NCBI RefSeq assembly: GCF_006402735.1
Contig: NZ_CP017174.1
Location: 4,591,001-4,655,000 of the forward strand
Direction of reading: 5' to 3'
Length of the DNA: 64,000 nucleotides
DNA from: Myxococcus xanthus
Lineage (GTDB): Bacteria; Myxococcota; Myxococcia; Myxococcales; Myxococcaceae
Made by a program: the position numbers and the translations under genes
The notes under the pieces: model-generated
What the model saw: only the letters and a program-made list of their open reading frames with translations
The model's database searches: none
What the model was told of the DNA's origin: nothing
Part shown: one piece after another, positions 1 through 9,641 of the stretch
How positions within the stretch are numbered: the first letter of the stretch is position 1
How the letters are laid out: every line of letters begins with the position of its first letter

Positions 1-3000
1 CAGTGGAGACGCTGGCACAGCGCGAGGGTGTCACGCCCTTCATGGTGCTGCTCGCGGCGTACCACATGCTGCTGAACCGGTACTCGGCCCAGGATGACGT
101 GTTGGTGGGCTCGCCCATCGCGGGCCGGCACCATGCGCAGACGGAGCGCCTCATCGGCTTCTTCGTGAATACGCTGGTGTTGCGCGCGCGCTTCGGCCGC
201 GAGCTGACCTTCCGCCAGCTCCTGGCGCAGGTGCGCGACACCACGCTGGGGGCCTACGAGTACCAGGACCTCCCCGTTGAACGATTGGTGGAGGAACTCC
301 AGGTCGAGCGGGACCCGAGCCGCACCCCGCTCTTCCAGACGCTGTTCACGTTGCAGAACGCGCCCATCCCCGAGCTCGTGTTGCCGGGCCTGACGGTGCG
401 GCCGGCCGACGGTGAGGACACGGGCGTGGCGCTGTTCGAGCTGAGCCTGGACCTGTTCCGTGGCGCGGACGGCTTCAGCGGGACGCTCAACTACAGCACC
501 GATTTGTATGAAGAGGCCACGGCTCAGCGGCTGGCCTCGCACTACCAACGGCTCCTGGAAGGCGTCCTGGCCCGGCCGGACGAGCGTGTCGCCGCGCTGC
601 CGATGATGCTTCCCGAGGCGCGTCAGGCCGTGCTCGAAGCCGCGAGCGGCGCTCGGGAGCCACTTCCGAAGGACGCGCGCATCCACGCGCTCTTCGAGGC
701 ACAGGTGTCTCGCACGCCCGACGCGCTGGCCGTGGTGGCGGGCGCCGAGTCGGTGACGTACCGGGAGCTGGATGCGCGGGCGAACGCGCTCGCCCTTCGC
801 CTTCGCGCGGCGGGCGTGGGACTGGAGCATCGCGTCGCGGTGTGCGTGGAGCGCTCGGTGGAGCTGCTGGTCGCGCTGCTCGGTGTGCTCAAGGCTGGCG
901 GGGCGTACGTGCCGCTGGACTCGGAGTACCCGGCGGAGCGCCTGCGCTTCATGTTGGAGGACAGCGGCGCCCGGGTCATCGTGGCCCGTGCTGCGTTCCG
1001 CGAGCGACTGGGTGCAGCGGAGGGCTGCGTCTGGCTGGACGCGGAGGTGCCTCCCTCCTCCGGCGTGCCCCAGGCCCCCGCTGTCCTGGTGCCTCCCGAG
1101 GCCGCGGCGTACGTGCTCTACACGTCCGGCTCCACGGGCCGGCCCAAGGGCGTGGTCGTCCAGCACCAGTCGCTGGTGAACTTCACCCGCGCGGCGTGGA
1201 CGTCCTTCCCGGTGGCGCCCGGAGACCGGGTGCTCCAGTTCGCCTCCATCAGCTGGGACACCAGCGCGGAGGAGCTCTACCCGTGCCTCACGAGCGGCGG
1301 GACGCTGGTGCTCCGGACTCCGGACATGCTCGACGAGCCCGGTGCGTTCCTGGCGAAGTGTGAAGCGGCGGGCGTGACGCAGCTCAACCTGCCCACGGCC
1401 TTCTGGCATGACGTGACGGCGAGCCTCGATGCGGGCACCGCCCGTCTCCCCTCGGGGCTGAAGTGGGTGGTGATTGGCGGCGAACGCGTGGCGCCGGAGC
1501 GGGTGGCCCAGTGGCAGCGGAGCGTCGGTGCCGAGCTGCCACTGCTGAACACGTACGGGCTCACCGAGGTGACGGCGGTGGCCACGTCCGTGAACCTGTC
1601 AGCGGCCGGAGTCCTGGCGTCCCCGGGCGCCGAGCGCGAGGTCCCCATTGGCCGGGCGCTGACGAACGTGTGGATGTACGTGCTGGACCGCGAGCTGGAG
1701 CCCGTCCCCCCGGGCGTACCCGGCGAGCTGTTCATCGGCGGCCGGGGTGTGGCCCGAGGCTACCTGGGCCGGCCGGAGCTGACGGCGGAGCGCTTCGTGC
1801 CTTCGCCCTTCGGTGACAGCGAGCGGCTGTACCGGACCGGCGACCTGGCCCGTTGGCGCCGGGACGGGAACCTGGAGTACCTGGGCCGCGGCGACACCCA
1901 GGTGAAGGTCCGCGGCGTCCGCATCGAGCCTGGAGAGATTGAGGCCGCCCTCCGCGCGCATCCCACGGTCCACGACGCCGTGGTGCATGTCCGCGAAGAC
2001 GTCGCTGGCGACAAGCGGCTGGTAGCGTACGTCGTGCTGTCGTCCGCGCCAGACGCGGGCCAGCCGGAGGCGTCCGCCCTTCGGGAACACCTGCGCCGGA
2101 ACCTCCCCGAGTACATGGTGCCCGCCGCCTTCGTGTCGCTGTCCGCCCTGCCCCTGACGCCCAGTGGCAAGGTGGACCGGAAGGCCCTCCCCGCGCCGGA
2201 GGCCTCGCAACTGGCCCTCAAGCGCGACAGCCTGCCACCCGCGACGTTCATGGAGGCCCGGCTGGCGGAGGTCTGGCGGGAGCTGCTGCGAGTCCCCACG
2301 GTGGGACGCCACGACAACTTCTTCGAGCTGGGAGGCCACTCCCTGCTGGCCACGCGCGTGGTCGCCCGCGTCCGCGCTGACTTCAACGTGGAGCTGAGCC
2401 TTCGCGCCTTCTTCGAGGCCCCCACCGTGGCGGCCCTCGCCGAACGTCTGGGCTCCGCCACGCCCGGCCCCCGGCTGCCACCGCTCACCCGGGCCCGGCG
2501 CGACGGGCCGGCGCCGTTGTCCTTCGCCCAGCAGCGCCTGTGGTTCCTGGACCAGCTCCAGCCGGGCAACGCCTCCTACAACATGCCGACGGCGCTGCGC
2601 CTGTCGGGGACGCTGGACGTCGACGCCTTGCAGCGCGCCGCGAATGCCCTGGTGGAGCGGCACGAATCACTCCGCACCACGTTCCAGGCCCAGGGCGGCG
2701 AGCCCCGCCAGGTCATCCATCCATCGCGAGCGCTGCCGCTGAAGGTGGTGGACCTCTCGGGACTCCAGGGGCGGGCGTACCGGGAATCCGAGGCGTTGAA
2801 GCGCGCCACCCACGATGCACAGCAGCCGTTCGACCTGTCCACGGGGCCCCTGCTGCGTGTCACCTTGCTGAAGCTGACCCCCACCGAACACATGCTGGTG
2901 CTGTGCATGCACCACATCATCTCGGACGGCTGGTCCATGGGCGTGCTCGTCCGGGAAGTGGCCGCGTTCTACGATGCCTTCCTTCGCGGACAGCCCGCGT

Positions 3001-6000
3001 CCCTGCCCGAGCTCCCCGTGCAGTTCGCCGACTACGCGGTGTGGCAGCGCGGGTGGATGCAGGGCGAGACGCTGAAACAGCATCTGGGCTGGTGGAAGGA
3101 GCAGCTCGCGGGCGCGCCGCACATGCTGGACCTGCCCACGGACAAGCCGCGGCCCGCGGTGGTGACGCACCAGGGCGCTGGCGTGCAGGTACAGCTTCCG
3201 CTCGCGCTCAGTCAGGCGCTGGAGGCGTTGGCCCAGAAGGAAGGCGTCACGCCGTTCATGCTGTTGCTCGCGGCCTTCCAGGCGCTGTTGTGCCGGCACT
3301 CGGGACAGGACGACGTGCTGGTGGGCTCACCCATCGCCGGGCGCCGTCAGGCCGAGTCCGAGCCACTCATCGGCTTCTTCGTCAACACGCTGGTGCTGCG
3401 CGCCCGAATCTCCCCGGAGACGACCTTCCGCCAGTTGTTGGCGCAAGTGCGGGACACCACCCTGGGCGCGTACGAACACCAGGACGTGCCCTTCGAGCGG
3501 CTGGTGGAGGAACTCCAGCCCTCGCGAGACCTGAGCCGCACGCCGCTGTTCCAGGCCATCTTCGCCCTGCAGAACGCACCGGGCTCCGAGCTGGCCCTCC
3601 AGGAACTCTCCCTGCGAGAGCTGGAGCCGACGCATGGTGTCAGCCGGTTCGAGCTGGAGCTGGCGGTGGCCCGCCTCCCGGAGGGCTACCAGGGCGCGCT
3701 CATCTACAGCACCGAGCTGTTCGAGCCCGCCACGGCGGAGCAACTGATGGAGCATCTCCGGCTGCTGCTGGAAGGCGCCGTGGCGTCACCGGATGACCCC
3801 GTGTCCACCCTTCCCCTCCACACGGAGGCGGAGCAGCAACAGTTGATGGTGGACTGGAACAGCACCACCTCCAGCGTCCAGCGCGGTGGCATCTTCCACA
3901 CGCGCTTCGAGCAGCAGGTGGGACGCACGCCCAACGCGCCTGCCGTGGCGTTGGATGAGCAGGTGCTGTCCTTCAGCCAGCTCAACGCGAAGGCGAACCA
4001 GCTCGCCGCGCACCTGCGCACGCTGGGCGTGGGCCCGGAAGTCCGCGTGGGCCTGTGCCTGGAGCGTACGCTGGAAGCCATCATCAGCCTGCTGGCGGTA
4101 CTGAAGGCCGGAGGGGCCTTCGTCCCCATCGACCCGATGGCGCCCACGCAGCGCCGCTCCTTCATGCTGGAGGACAGCGGGGCCACCGTGCTGCTCACCG
4201 TCCAGCACCTGGCCGAGGCCTGGCGGCCCCAGGTCCAGCATCTGCTGTGCCTGGACACCGTGGCCTCGAAGCTGGCGTCACTGCCCACGTACAACGTCCC
4301 CGCGAACGTGCGCGGAGAGAACCTCGCGTACATCATCTACACGTCCGGCTCCACGGGCACTCCCAAGGGCGTCATGGTGCAGCACCGCTCGCTGCCGTGG
4401 TTGCTCCAGGGAATGACGGAGTCGCTGGAGATGTCCGAGCCCGCCGGGCAGCGCCTCAGTCTCAACGCGCCGCTGTACTTCGACGGCACCGTCGAGCGGC
4501 TCATGCACCTGGCGGAGGGACACTGCCTGTGTCTGGTGCCAGAGGCCACGCGGAAGGACCCGGACGCGATGGTGGCGTGGTTGGAGCAGCAGCGCGTCGA
4601 CATGCTGGATTGCACGCCCGCGCAGCTGGCACTCCTACTCCAGGCCGGGCTCCTCGAACGAAGCCACGTCCCCGCCAGGATTTTCTGCGGAGGCGAGGCC
4701 ATGTCGCCCATGCTCTGGAATCGACTGGCCAGCACGGAGCGCACGACGGCCTTCAACGTCTACGGCCCGACCGAGAGCACGGTGTGCGCCACCTCCGCGC
4801 GCGTTCAGGGCAACCCGAGTCCCGTTCCCGTCATCGGTCATCCCATCGCGGGAACGCGGGTGTACGTGTTGGACTCGCACCAGCAACTGGCGCCGCTGGG
4901 AACCGCGGGCGAGCTGTGCATCGCGGGAGAAGGTGTGGCCCGGGGCTATTTTGGCAGGCCGGGACTGACGGCGGAGCGCTTCATCCCGGACGCCTTCAGT
5001 GGACAGCCGGGGGCCCGCCTCTACCGCACGGGAGACAAGGCCCGGTGGCGGCATGACGGCACGCTGGAGTACCTGGGCCGGCTCGACTTCCAGGTGAAGG
5101 TGCGGGGCTTTCGCATCGAGCTGGGCGAAATCGAGGCGGCCCTGCGCACCCACGGCCAGGTCCAGGACGCCGTGGTGCTCGCGCGCGAGGACGTACCGGG
5201 CGACAAGCGGCTCGTGGCCTACGTCGTGGGCGACTCGGTCACCGCCGAATCGCTGCGCCAGCACCTCCTGCAGCGGCTGCCTGAGTACATGGTGCCGTCG
5301 GTCTTCGTGCCACTGGGCGCCCTGCCGCTGACGTCCACTGGCAAGGTGGACCGCAACGCGCTGCTGGCACCGGACGCATCCCAGCTCGCGCTCACGCGCG
5401 ACGTCGAGCCGCCCGCGACGCCCACGGAGGCTCGGCTGGCGGAAATCTGGAAGGAGCTGCTGCGAATCCCCACCGTGGGCCGGCATGACAACTTCTTCGA
5501 GCTGGGCGGACACTCCCTGCTGGCCACCCAGGTCGTGGCCCGTATCCGCGACGCCTTCGATGTGGAACTGAACCTGCGCGCGTTCTTCGCGGCCCCCACC
5601 GTGGCGACGCTCGCCGAGCGGCTGGCCTCCACGACGCCCAGGCTCCGGCTCCCGCCCTTGACGCGCGCCGGGAGGGACGGTTCGGTGCCGCTCTCCTTCG
5701 CACAGCAGCGGCTGTGGTTCTTGGATCAGCTCAATCCTGGAGACGTGTCGTACAACATGCCGTCCGCGCTGCGGCTGTCGGGGATGCTCGATGTCGAAGC
5801 CCTGCGGCGAGCCGTGAGTGCCATGGTGGAGCGGCACGAAGCGCTCCGCACCACGTTCCAATCGGTGGCTGGCGAGCCCCGGCAGGTCATCCACCCACCA
5901 CACGACACGGTGGTGGAGGTCGTGGACCTCTCGGACATCCAGGACCGGGCCCAGCGGGAGGCGGAGGCGATGACGCGCGCCACCCGGAATGCCCGACAGC

Positions 6001-9000
6001 CGTTCAATCTCGCCACGGGGCCGCTGCTGCGCGCCACGCTGCTGAAGCTGGAACCGTCCGAGCACGTCCTGTTGCTGTGCCTGCACCACATCGTCTCGGA
6101 CGGCTGGTCCATGGGCGTGCTGGTGCGTGAGGTGACCACGTTCTATGAGGCCTTCCAGAACGGGAACCCCGCGGCCCTTCCCGAGCTTCCGGTTCAGTAC
6201 GCCGACTACGCGCTCTGGCAGCGGGGGTGGCTCCAGGGCGAGACGCTGAAGGAACAGCTCGGCTGGTGGAAGTCGCAGCTGGCCGGTGCACCCCATGCGC
6301 TGGAGTTGCACACCGACAAGCCCCGGCCCGCGGTGCTGCGTCACCACGGCGCGGTGGTGCCGGTGCTGCTGCCCCAGGAACTCGCGCTGATGCTGGATGC
6401 GCTGGCGCAGCGTGAAGGCGTCACGCCGTTCATGCTGCTGCTCGCGGCCTTCCAGTCGGTCCTGGCCCGTCATGCCGGGCAGGATGATGTGTTGGTCGGC
6501 TCGCCCATCGCCGGCCGGCGCCACGCGGAGACCGAGCCGCTCATCGGCTTCTTCGTGAACACGCTGGTGCTGCGCGCCCGCCTCACGCCCGCGATGACCT
6601 TCCGTCAGCTTCTGGCGCAAGTCCGTGACGCCACGCTGGGCGCGTATGAGCATCAGGACGTGCCCTTCGAGCGGTTGGTGGAGGAGATCCAGCCCTCGCG
6701 AGACCTGAGCCGCACGCCGCTGTTCCAGGTGATGTTCGCGTTGCAGAACACCCAGGTCCCCGAGCTGGCCTTGCCCAAGCTGTCGGTCCGTCCCGCGGAC
6801 GCCGACGACTCGGGGGTGACGCTGTTCGAGCTGAGCCTGGACCTGGTGCGTGCCCAGGATGGCTACGAGGGTGCGCTCGTCTACAGCACCGAGCTGTTCG
6901 AGCGGGCTACGGCGGAACGGCTGGCCACCCATCTCCGGCTGCTGCTGGAGCGTGCCGTGGCCGCGCCGGACCTGGCCATCGCCACCCTGTCCCTCCACAC
7001 GGAGACGGAGCAGCAGCAGTTGATGGTGGACTGGCACGACATCGCACCGGACCGCGAGCGTGGTGTGCTCTTCCACACGCGCTTCGAGCAGCAAGCCGCG
7101 CGCACGCCCGAGGCCCCCGCCGTGACACTGGGGGCGCAGGTGCTGTCGTTCGCCCAACTGGACGCGAGGGCCAACCAGCTTGCCTCGTCCCTGCGCTCGC
7201 TGGGCGTGGGCCCCGAGGTCCGCGTGGGCTTGTGCCTGGAGCGCACGCCGGACGCCATCGTCGCGGTGTTGGCGGTGCTCAAGGCGGGTGGCGCCTTCGT
7301 GCCCATCGACCCGTCAGCGCCGGCACGGCGCAAGTCCTTCGTCCTGAAGGACAGCAATGCGTCCGTCCTGCTCACCGTCCAGCCGTTGGCGGATGCCTGG
7401 AAGCCTCAGGTCCGGCATCTGCTGTGTCTGGACACCGGGGCGTCGAACCTGGCGTCACGGCCCACGGATGACGTCGCGGTGGAGGTCCGAGGCGAGAACC
7501 TCGCGTACGTCATCTACACATCCGGCTCCACCGGCACGCCCAAGGGCGTCATGGTGCAGCACCACTCGCTGGCTTCGCTGCACGTGGCCTCGAACCTCGC
7601 GTTCCACCTGGGGCAGGCGCCGGGGCAGCGGTTCAGCCTCAACGCGCCGCTCTACTTCGACGTCAGCATGGACCAGCTCGTCCATCTGGCGGACGGGCAC
7701 TGCTTGTGCCTGCTGCCCGACGACACACGGAGGGATCCGGAGGCGATGCTGGCGTGGCTGGAGCAACAACGCGTGGACGTCTTGGACTGCACGCCCGCGC
7801 AGCTGACGCTCGTGCTCCAGGCTGGGCTGCTGGAGCGTGCCCACGTCCCGGCGCGGATTCTGTGCGCGGGTGAAGCCATGGACCCGTCGCTCTGGAGCCG
7901 CCTGGCGAGCACGGAGCGCACGACGGCGTTCAACGCCTACGGCCCCACGGAGAGCACCGTGTACGCGACGTTCGCGAAGGTGCAGCACAGCCCGAGTCCG
8001 GTCCCCGTCATCGGCAAGCCGCTCGCGGGGACTCGGGCGTACGTGCTGGATGCGCGGCAGCAACTGGCCCCCCTGGGCACCGCGGGCGAGCTCTACCTGG
8101 CGGGGGATGGCCTGGCCCGAGGCTACCTGGGCCAGCCAGGCCTCACGGCGGAGCGCTTCGTCCCCCACCCGTTCGCGACCATGCCGGGCGAGCGGCTCTA
8201 TCGCACGGGCGACAAGGCCCGCTGGCGGCATGACGGCACGCTGGAGTACCTGGGCCGGCTCGACTTCCAGGTGAAGCTGCGCGGCTTCCGCATCGAGCTG
8301 GGCGAAATCGAAGCGGCCCTGCGTGCACACGAAGCGGTCCAGGACGCCGTGGTGCTGGCGCGCGAGGACGTGCCCGGCGACAAGCGGCTCGTGGCCTACG
8401 TCGTGGGCGGCGCCGTCACCGTGGAGGCGCTGCGTCAGCACCTCCAGCAGCGGCTGCCCGAGTACATGGTGCCTCCGGCCTTCGTCTCACTGCCGGCCCT
8501 GCCCCTGAACCCCAGTGGCAAGGTGGACCGCAAGGCCCTGCCCTCGCCCACGCTCGCGGACACCCGAAGCCAGGAGGTCCACGTGGCGCCGCGGGATGGG
8601 CTGGAGCTGCGGCTCGTGCGTACCTGGGAGCAGTTCCTGGGAGTGGCGCCCATCAGCGTGCGCTCCAGCTTTTTCGAGCTGGGGGGCCACTCGCTGCTGG
8701 CCGTGCGTCTGGTCGCGGCCCTGCGCGAGTCCCTGGGCCGGCCGCTTCCCCTGGCCGCGCTGTTCCAGGCCCCCACGGTGGAGCAGCTCGCCGCGTTCCT
8801 GCGCCGCGAGGACTCTGGACCGGCGTCGTCTCTGGTCCCGTTCGACGCGGGCCGGAGTGGAACGGAGGTTCCGTTCTTCTGCGTGCACCCAGTCGGAGGC
8901 AACGTCCTGACCTACGCGGAGCTGGCCCGGCTGCTGGGGCCGGAGCGCCCGTTCTACGGACTCCAGGCGCAAGGGCTCGACGGCAGCACGCCGCCGCTGG

Positions 9001-9641
9001 GCACGGTGGAGGAGATGGCCGCCGCCTATGTGGAGGCCATCCGCACGGTCCAACCCGCCGGGCCCTACCTGCTGGGCGGCTGGTCCGTGGGCGGCGTCAT
9101 TGCCTATGAAATGGCGCGCCAGCTTCGCGAGCGTGGCGACACGGTGGCCTTGTTGGCGCTCATCGACGCCTACACGCCCGCGGTGCTCAACGCCGCCGAG
9201 CCGGAGCCCGACGCCGCGCAGGTCGTCTCCGCTTTCGCGAGCGACCTGCTGGGCATCGGGTTCGCGGACCTGGCCACGCCGGACGCGTCCCAGTCGCCCG
9301 AGGCCCAGGTAGAAGCGCTCTGGGAAGCCGGTCAGCGCGCGGGCGCCCTGACGCCCGGAATGGAGCCCGCGCACCTACGGGCCCTGCTCCAGGTCTTCGA
9401 GGCCAACCTCCGGGCCGCCCGCCGCTACCAGCCGCCCGCGCTGAACCCGGGCCGGGTGTTGCGGCTCCAGGCGACGGAGGGCGCGGAGGGCCTGCCCGAG
9501 GACGGCGGATGGAAGGCGCTCGTGGGAACCGGCCTGGAGCAGCACGCCGTGTCCGGCGACCACTACAGCGTGCTGCGCGCCCCGGGGGTCCGCGAGCTGG
9601 CGGACCGGCTCCGGAGCGCGCTGAAGCTCACCACCGGGTGA
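1..9641 (+). CDS. Nonribosomal peptide synthetase, 5'-truncated (C*-A-T-C-A-T-C-A-T-TE)
   Basis: This is the C-terminal 3.2 kaa of a modular NRPS; the reading frame is open at the left edge, so the start lies outside. Residues are counted from base 3. Residues 1-190 are the back half of a condensation domain. Next come A1 (~230-730), carrier T1 (Ser780 in GGHSL), C2 (HHxxxDG at 970-976), A2 (~1300-1785), T2 (Ser1838), C3 (HHxxxDG at 2028-2034), A3 (~2360-2850), T3 (Ser2897) and a type I thioesterase with GWSVG (Ser3028), Asp3055 and His3187. The enzyme therefore adds its last three residues and releases the peptide by hydrolysis or cyclisation. No epimerase or methyltransferase domain is visible. 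The A-domain pockets, aligned by eye to GrsA, read DTENVGTAVK, DGEDFGVVCK and DVDDLAAVYK; all have an acidic residue at 239, which hints at basic substrates. The product is unknown. Confidence 0.97.
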   Translation, partial: VETLAQREGVTPFMVLLAAYHMLLNRYSAQDDVLVGSPIAGRHHAQTERLIGFFVNTLVLRARFGRELTFRQLLAQVRDTTLGAYEYQDLPVERLVEELQVERDPSRTPLFQTLFTLQNAPIPELVLPGLTVRPADGEDTGVALFELSLDLFRGADGFSGTLNYSTDLYEEATAQRLASHYQRLLEGVLARPDERVAALPMMLPEARQAVLEAASGAREPLPKDARIHALFEAQVSRTPDALAVVAGAESVTYRELDARANALALRLRAAGVGLEHRVAVCVERSVELLVALLGVLKAGGAYVPLDSEYPAERLRFMLEDSGARVIVARAAFRERLGAAEGCVWLDAEVPPSSGVPQAPAVLVPPEAAAYVLYTSGSTGRPKGVVVQHQSLVNFTRAAWTSFPVAPGDRVLQFASISWDTSAEELYPCLTSGGTLVLRTPDMLDEPGAFLAKCEAAGVTQLNLPTAFWHDVTASLDAGTARLPSGLKWVVIGGERVAPERVAQWQRSVGAELPLLNTYGLTEVTAVATSVNLSAAGVLASPGAEREVPIGRALTNVWMYVLDRELEPVPPGVPGELFIGGRGVARGYLGRPELTAERFVPSPFGDSERLYRTGDLARWRRDGNLEYLGRGDTQVKVRGVRIEPGEIEAALRAHPTVHDAVVHVREDVAGDKRLVAYVVLSSAPDAGQPEASALREHLRRNLPEYMVPAAFVSLSALPLTPSGKVDRKALPAPEASQLALKRDSLPPATFMEARLAEVWRELLRVPTVGRHDNFFELGGHSLLATRVVARVRADFNVELSLRAFFEAPTVAALAERLGSATPGPRLPPLTRARRDGPAPLSFAQQRLWFLDQLQPGNASYNMPTALRLSGTLDVDALQRAANALVERHESLRTTFQAQGGEPRQVIHPSRALPLKVVDLSGLQGRAYRESEALKRATHDAQQPFDLSTGPLLRVTLLKLTPTEHMLVLCMHHIISDGWSMGVLVREVAAFYDAFLRGQPASLPELPVQFADYAVWQRGWMQGETLKQHLGWWKEQLAGAPHMLDLPTDKPRPAVVTHQGAGVQVQLPLALSQALEALAQKEGVTPFMLLLAAFQALLCRHSGQDDVLVGSPIAGRRQAESEPLIGFFVNTLVLRARISPETTFRQLLAQVRDTTLGAYEHQDVPFERLVEELQPSRDLSRTPLFQAIFALQNAPGSELALQELSLRELEPTHGVSRFELELAVARLPEGYQGALIYSTELFEPATAEQLMEHLRLLLEGAVASPDDPVSTLPLHTEAEQQQLMVDWNSTTSSVQRGGIFHTRFEQQVGRTPNAPAVALDEQVLSFSQLNAKANQLAAHLRTLGVGPEVRVGLCLERTLEAIISLLAVLKAGGAFVPIDPMAPTQRRSFMLEDSGATVLLTVQHLAEAWRPQVQHLLCLDTVASKLASLPTYNVPANVRGENLAYIIYTSGSTGTPKGVMVQHRSLPWLLQGMTESLEMSEPAGQRLSLNAPLYFDGTVERLMHLAEGHCLCLVPEATRKDPDAMVAWLEQQRVDMLDCTPAQLALLLQAGLLERSHVPARIFCGGEAMSPMLWNRLASTERTTAFNVYGPTESTVCATSARVQGNPSPVPVIGHPIAGTRVYVLDSHQQLAPLGTAGELCIAGEGVARGYFGRPGLTAERFIPDAFSGQPGARLYRTGDKARWRHDGTLEYLGRLDFQVKVRGFRIELGEIEAALRTHGQVQDAVVLAREDVPGDKRLVAYVVGDSVTAESLRQHLLQRLPEYMVPSVFVPLGALPLTSTGKVDRNALLAPDASQLALTRDVEPPATPTEARLAEIWKELLRIPTVGRHDNFFELGGHSLLATQVVARIRDAFDVELNLRAFFAAPTVATLAERLASTTPRLRLPPLTRAGRDGSVPLSFAQQRLWFLDQLNPGDVSYNMPSALRLSGMLDVEALRRAVSAMVERHEALRTTFQSVAGEPRQVIHPPHDTVVEVVDLSDIQDRAQREAEAMTRATRNARQPFNLATGPLLRATLLKLEPSEHVLLLCLHHIVSDGWSMGVLVREVTTFYEAFQNGNPAALPELPVQYADYALWQRGWLQGETLKEQLGWWKSQLAGAPHALELHTDKPRPAVLRHHGAVVPVLLPQELALMLDALAQREGVTPFMLLLAAFQSVLARHAGQDDVLVGSPIAGRRHAETEPLIGFFVNTLVLRARLTPAMTFRQLLAQVRDATLGAYEHQDVPFERLVEEIQPSRDLSRTPLFQVMFALQNTQVPELALPKLSVRPADADDSGVTLFELSLDLVRAQDGYEGALVYSTELFERATAERLATHLRLLLERAVAAPDLAIATLSLHTETEQQQLMVDWHDIAPDRERGVLFHTRFEQQAARTPEAPAVTLGAQVLSFAQLDARANQLASSLRSLGVGPEVRVGLCLERTPDAIVAVLAVLKAGGAFVPIDPSAPARRKSFVLKDSNASVLLTVQPLADAWKPQVRHLLCLDTGASNLASRPTDDVAVEVRGENLAYVIYTSGSTGTPKGVMVQHHSLASLHVASNLAFHLGQAPGQRFSLNAPLYFDVSMDQLVHLADGHCLCLLPDDTRRDPEAMLAWLEQQRVDVLDCTPAQLTLVLQAGLLERAHVPARILCAGEAMDPSLWSRLASTERTTAFNAYGPTESTVYATFAKVQHSPSPVPVIGKPLAGTRAYVLDARQQLAPLGTAGELYLAGDGLARGYLGQPGLTAERFVPHPFATMPGERLYRTGDKARWRHDGTLEYLGRLDFQVKLRGFRIELGEIEAALRAHEAVQDAVVLAREDVPGDKRLVAYVVGGAVTVEALRQHLQQRLPEYMVPPAFVSLPALPLNPSGKVDRKALPSPTLADTRSQEVHVAPRDGLELRLVRTWEQFLGVAPISVRSSFFELGGHSLLAVRLVAALRESLGRPLPLAALFQAPTVEQLAAFLRREDSGPASSLVPFDAGRSGTEVPFFCVHPVGGNVLTYAELARLLGPERPFYGLQAQGLDGSTPPLGTVEEMAAAYVEAIRTVQPAGPYLLGGWSVGGVIAYEMARQLRERGDTVALLALIDAYTPAVLNAAEPEPDAAQVVSAFASDLLGIGFADLATPDASQSPEAQVEALWEAGQRAGALTPGMEPAHLRALLQVFEANLRAARRYQPPALNPGRVLRLQATEGAEGLPEDGGWKALVGTGLEQHAVSGDHYSVLRAPGVRELADRLRSALKLTTG

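Noticed and set aside
4635..7157. 840-codon minus-strand open frame inside the NRPS
   Set aside because: Antisense to intact C, A and T domains; composition (Arg, His, Gly, Gln) is that of a shadow frame.
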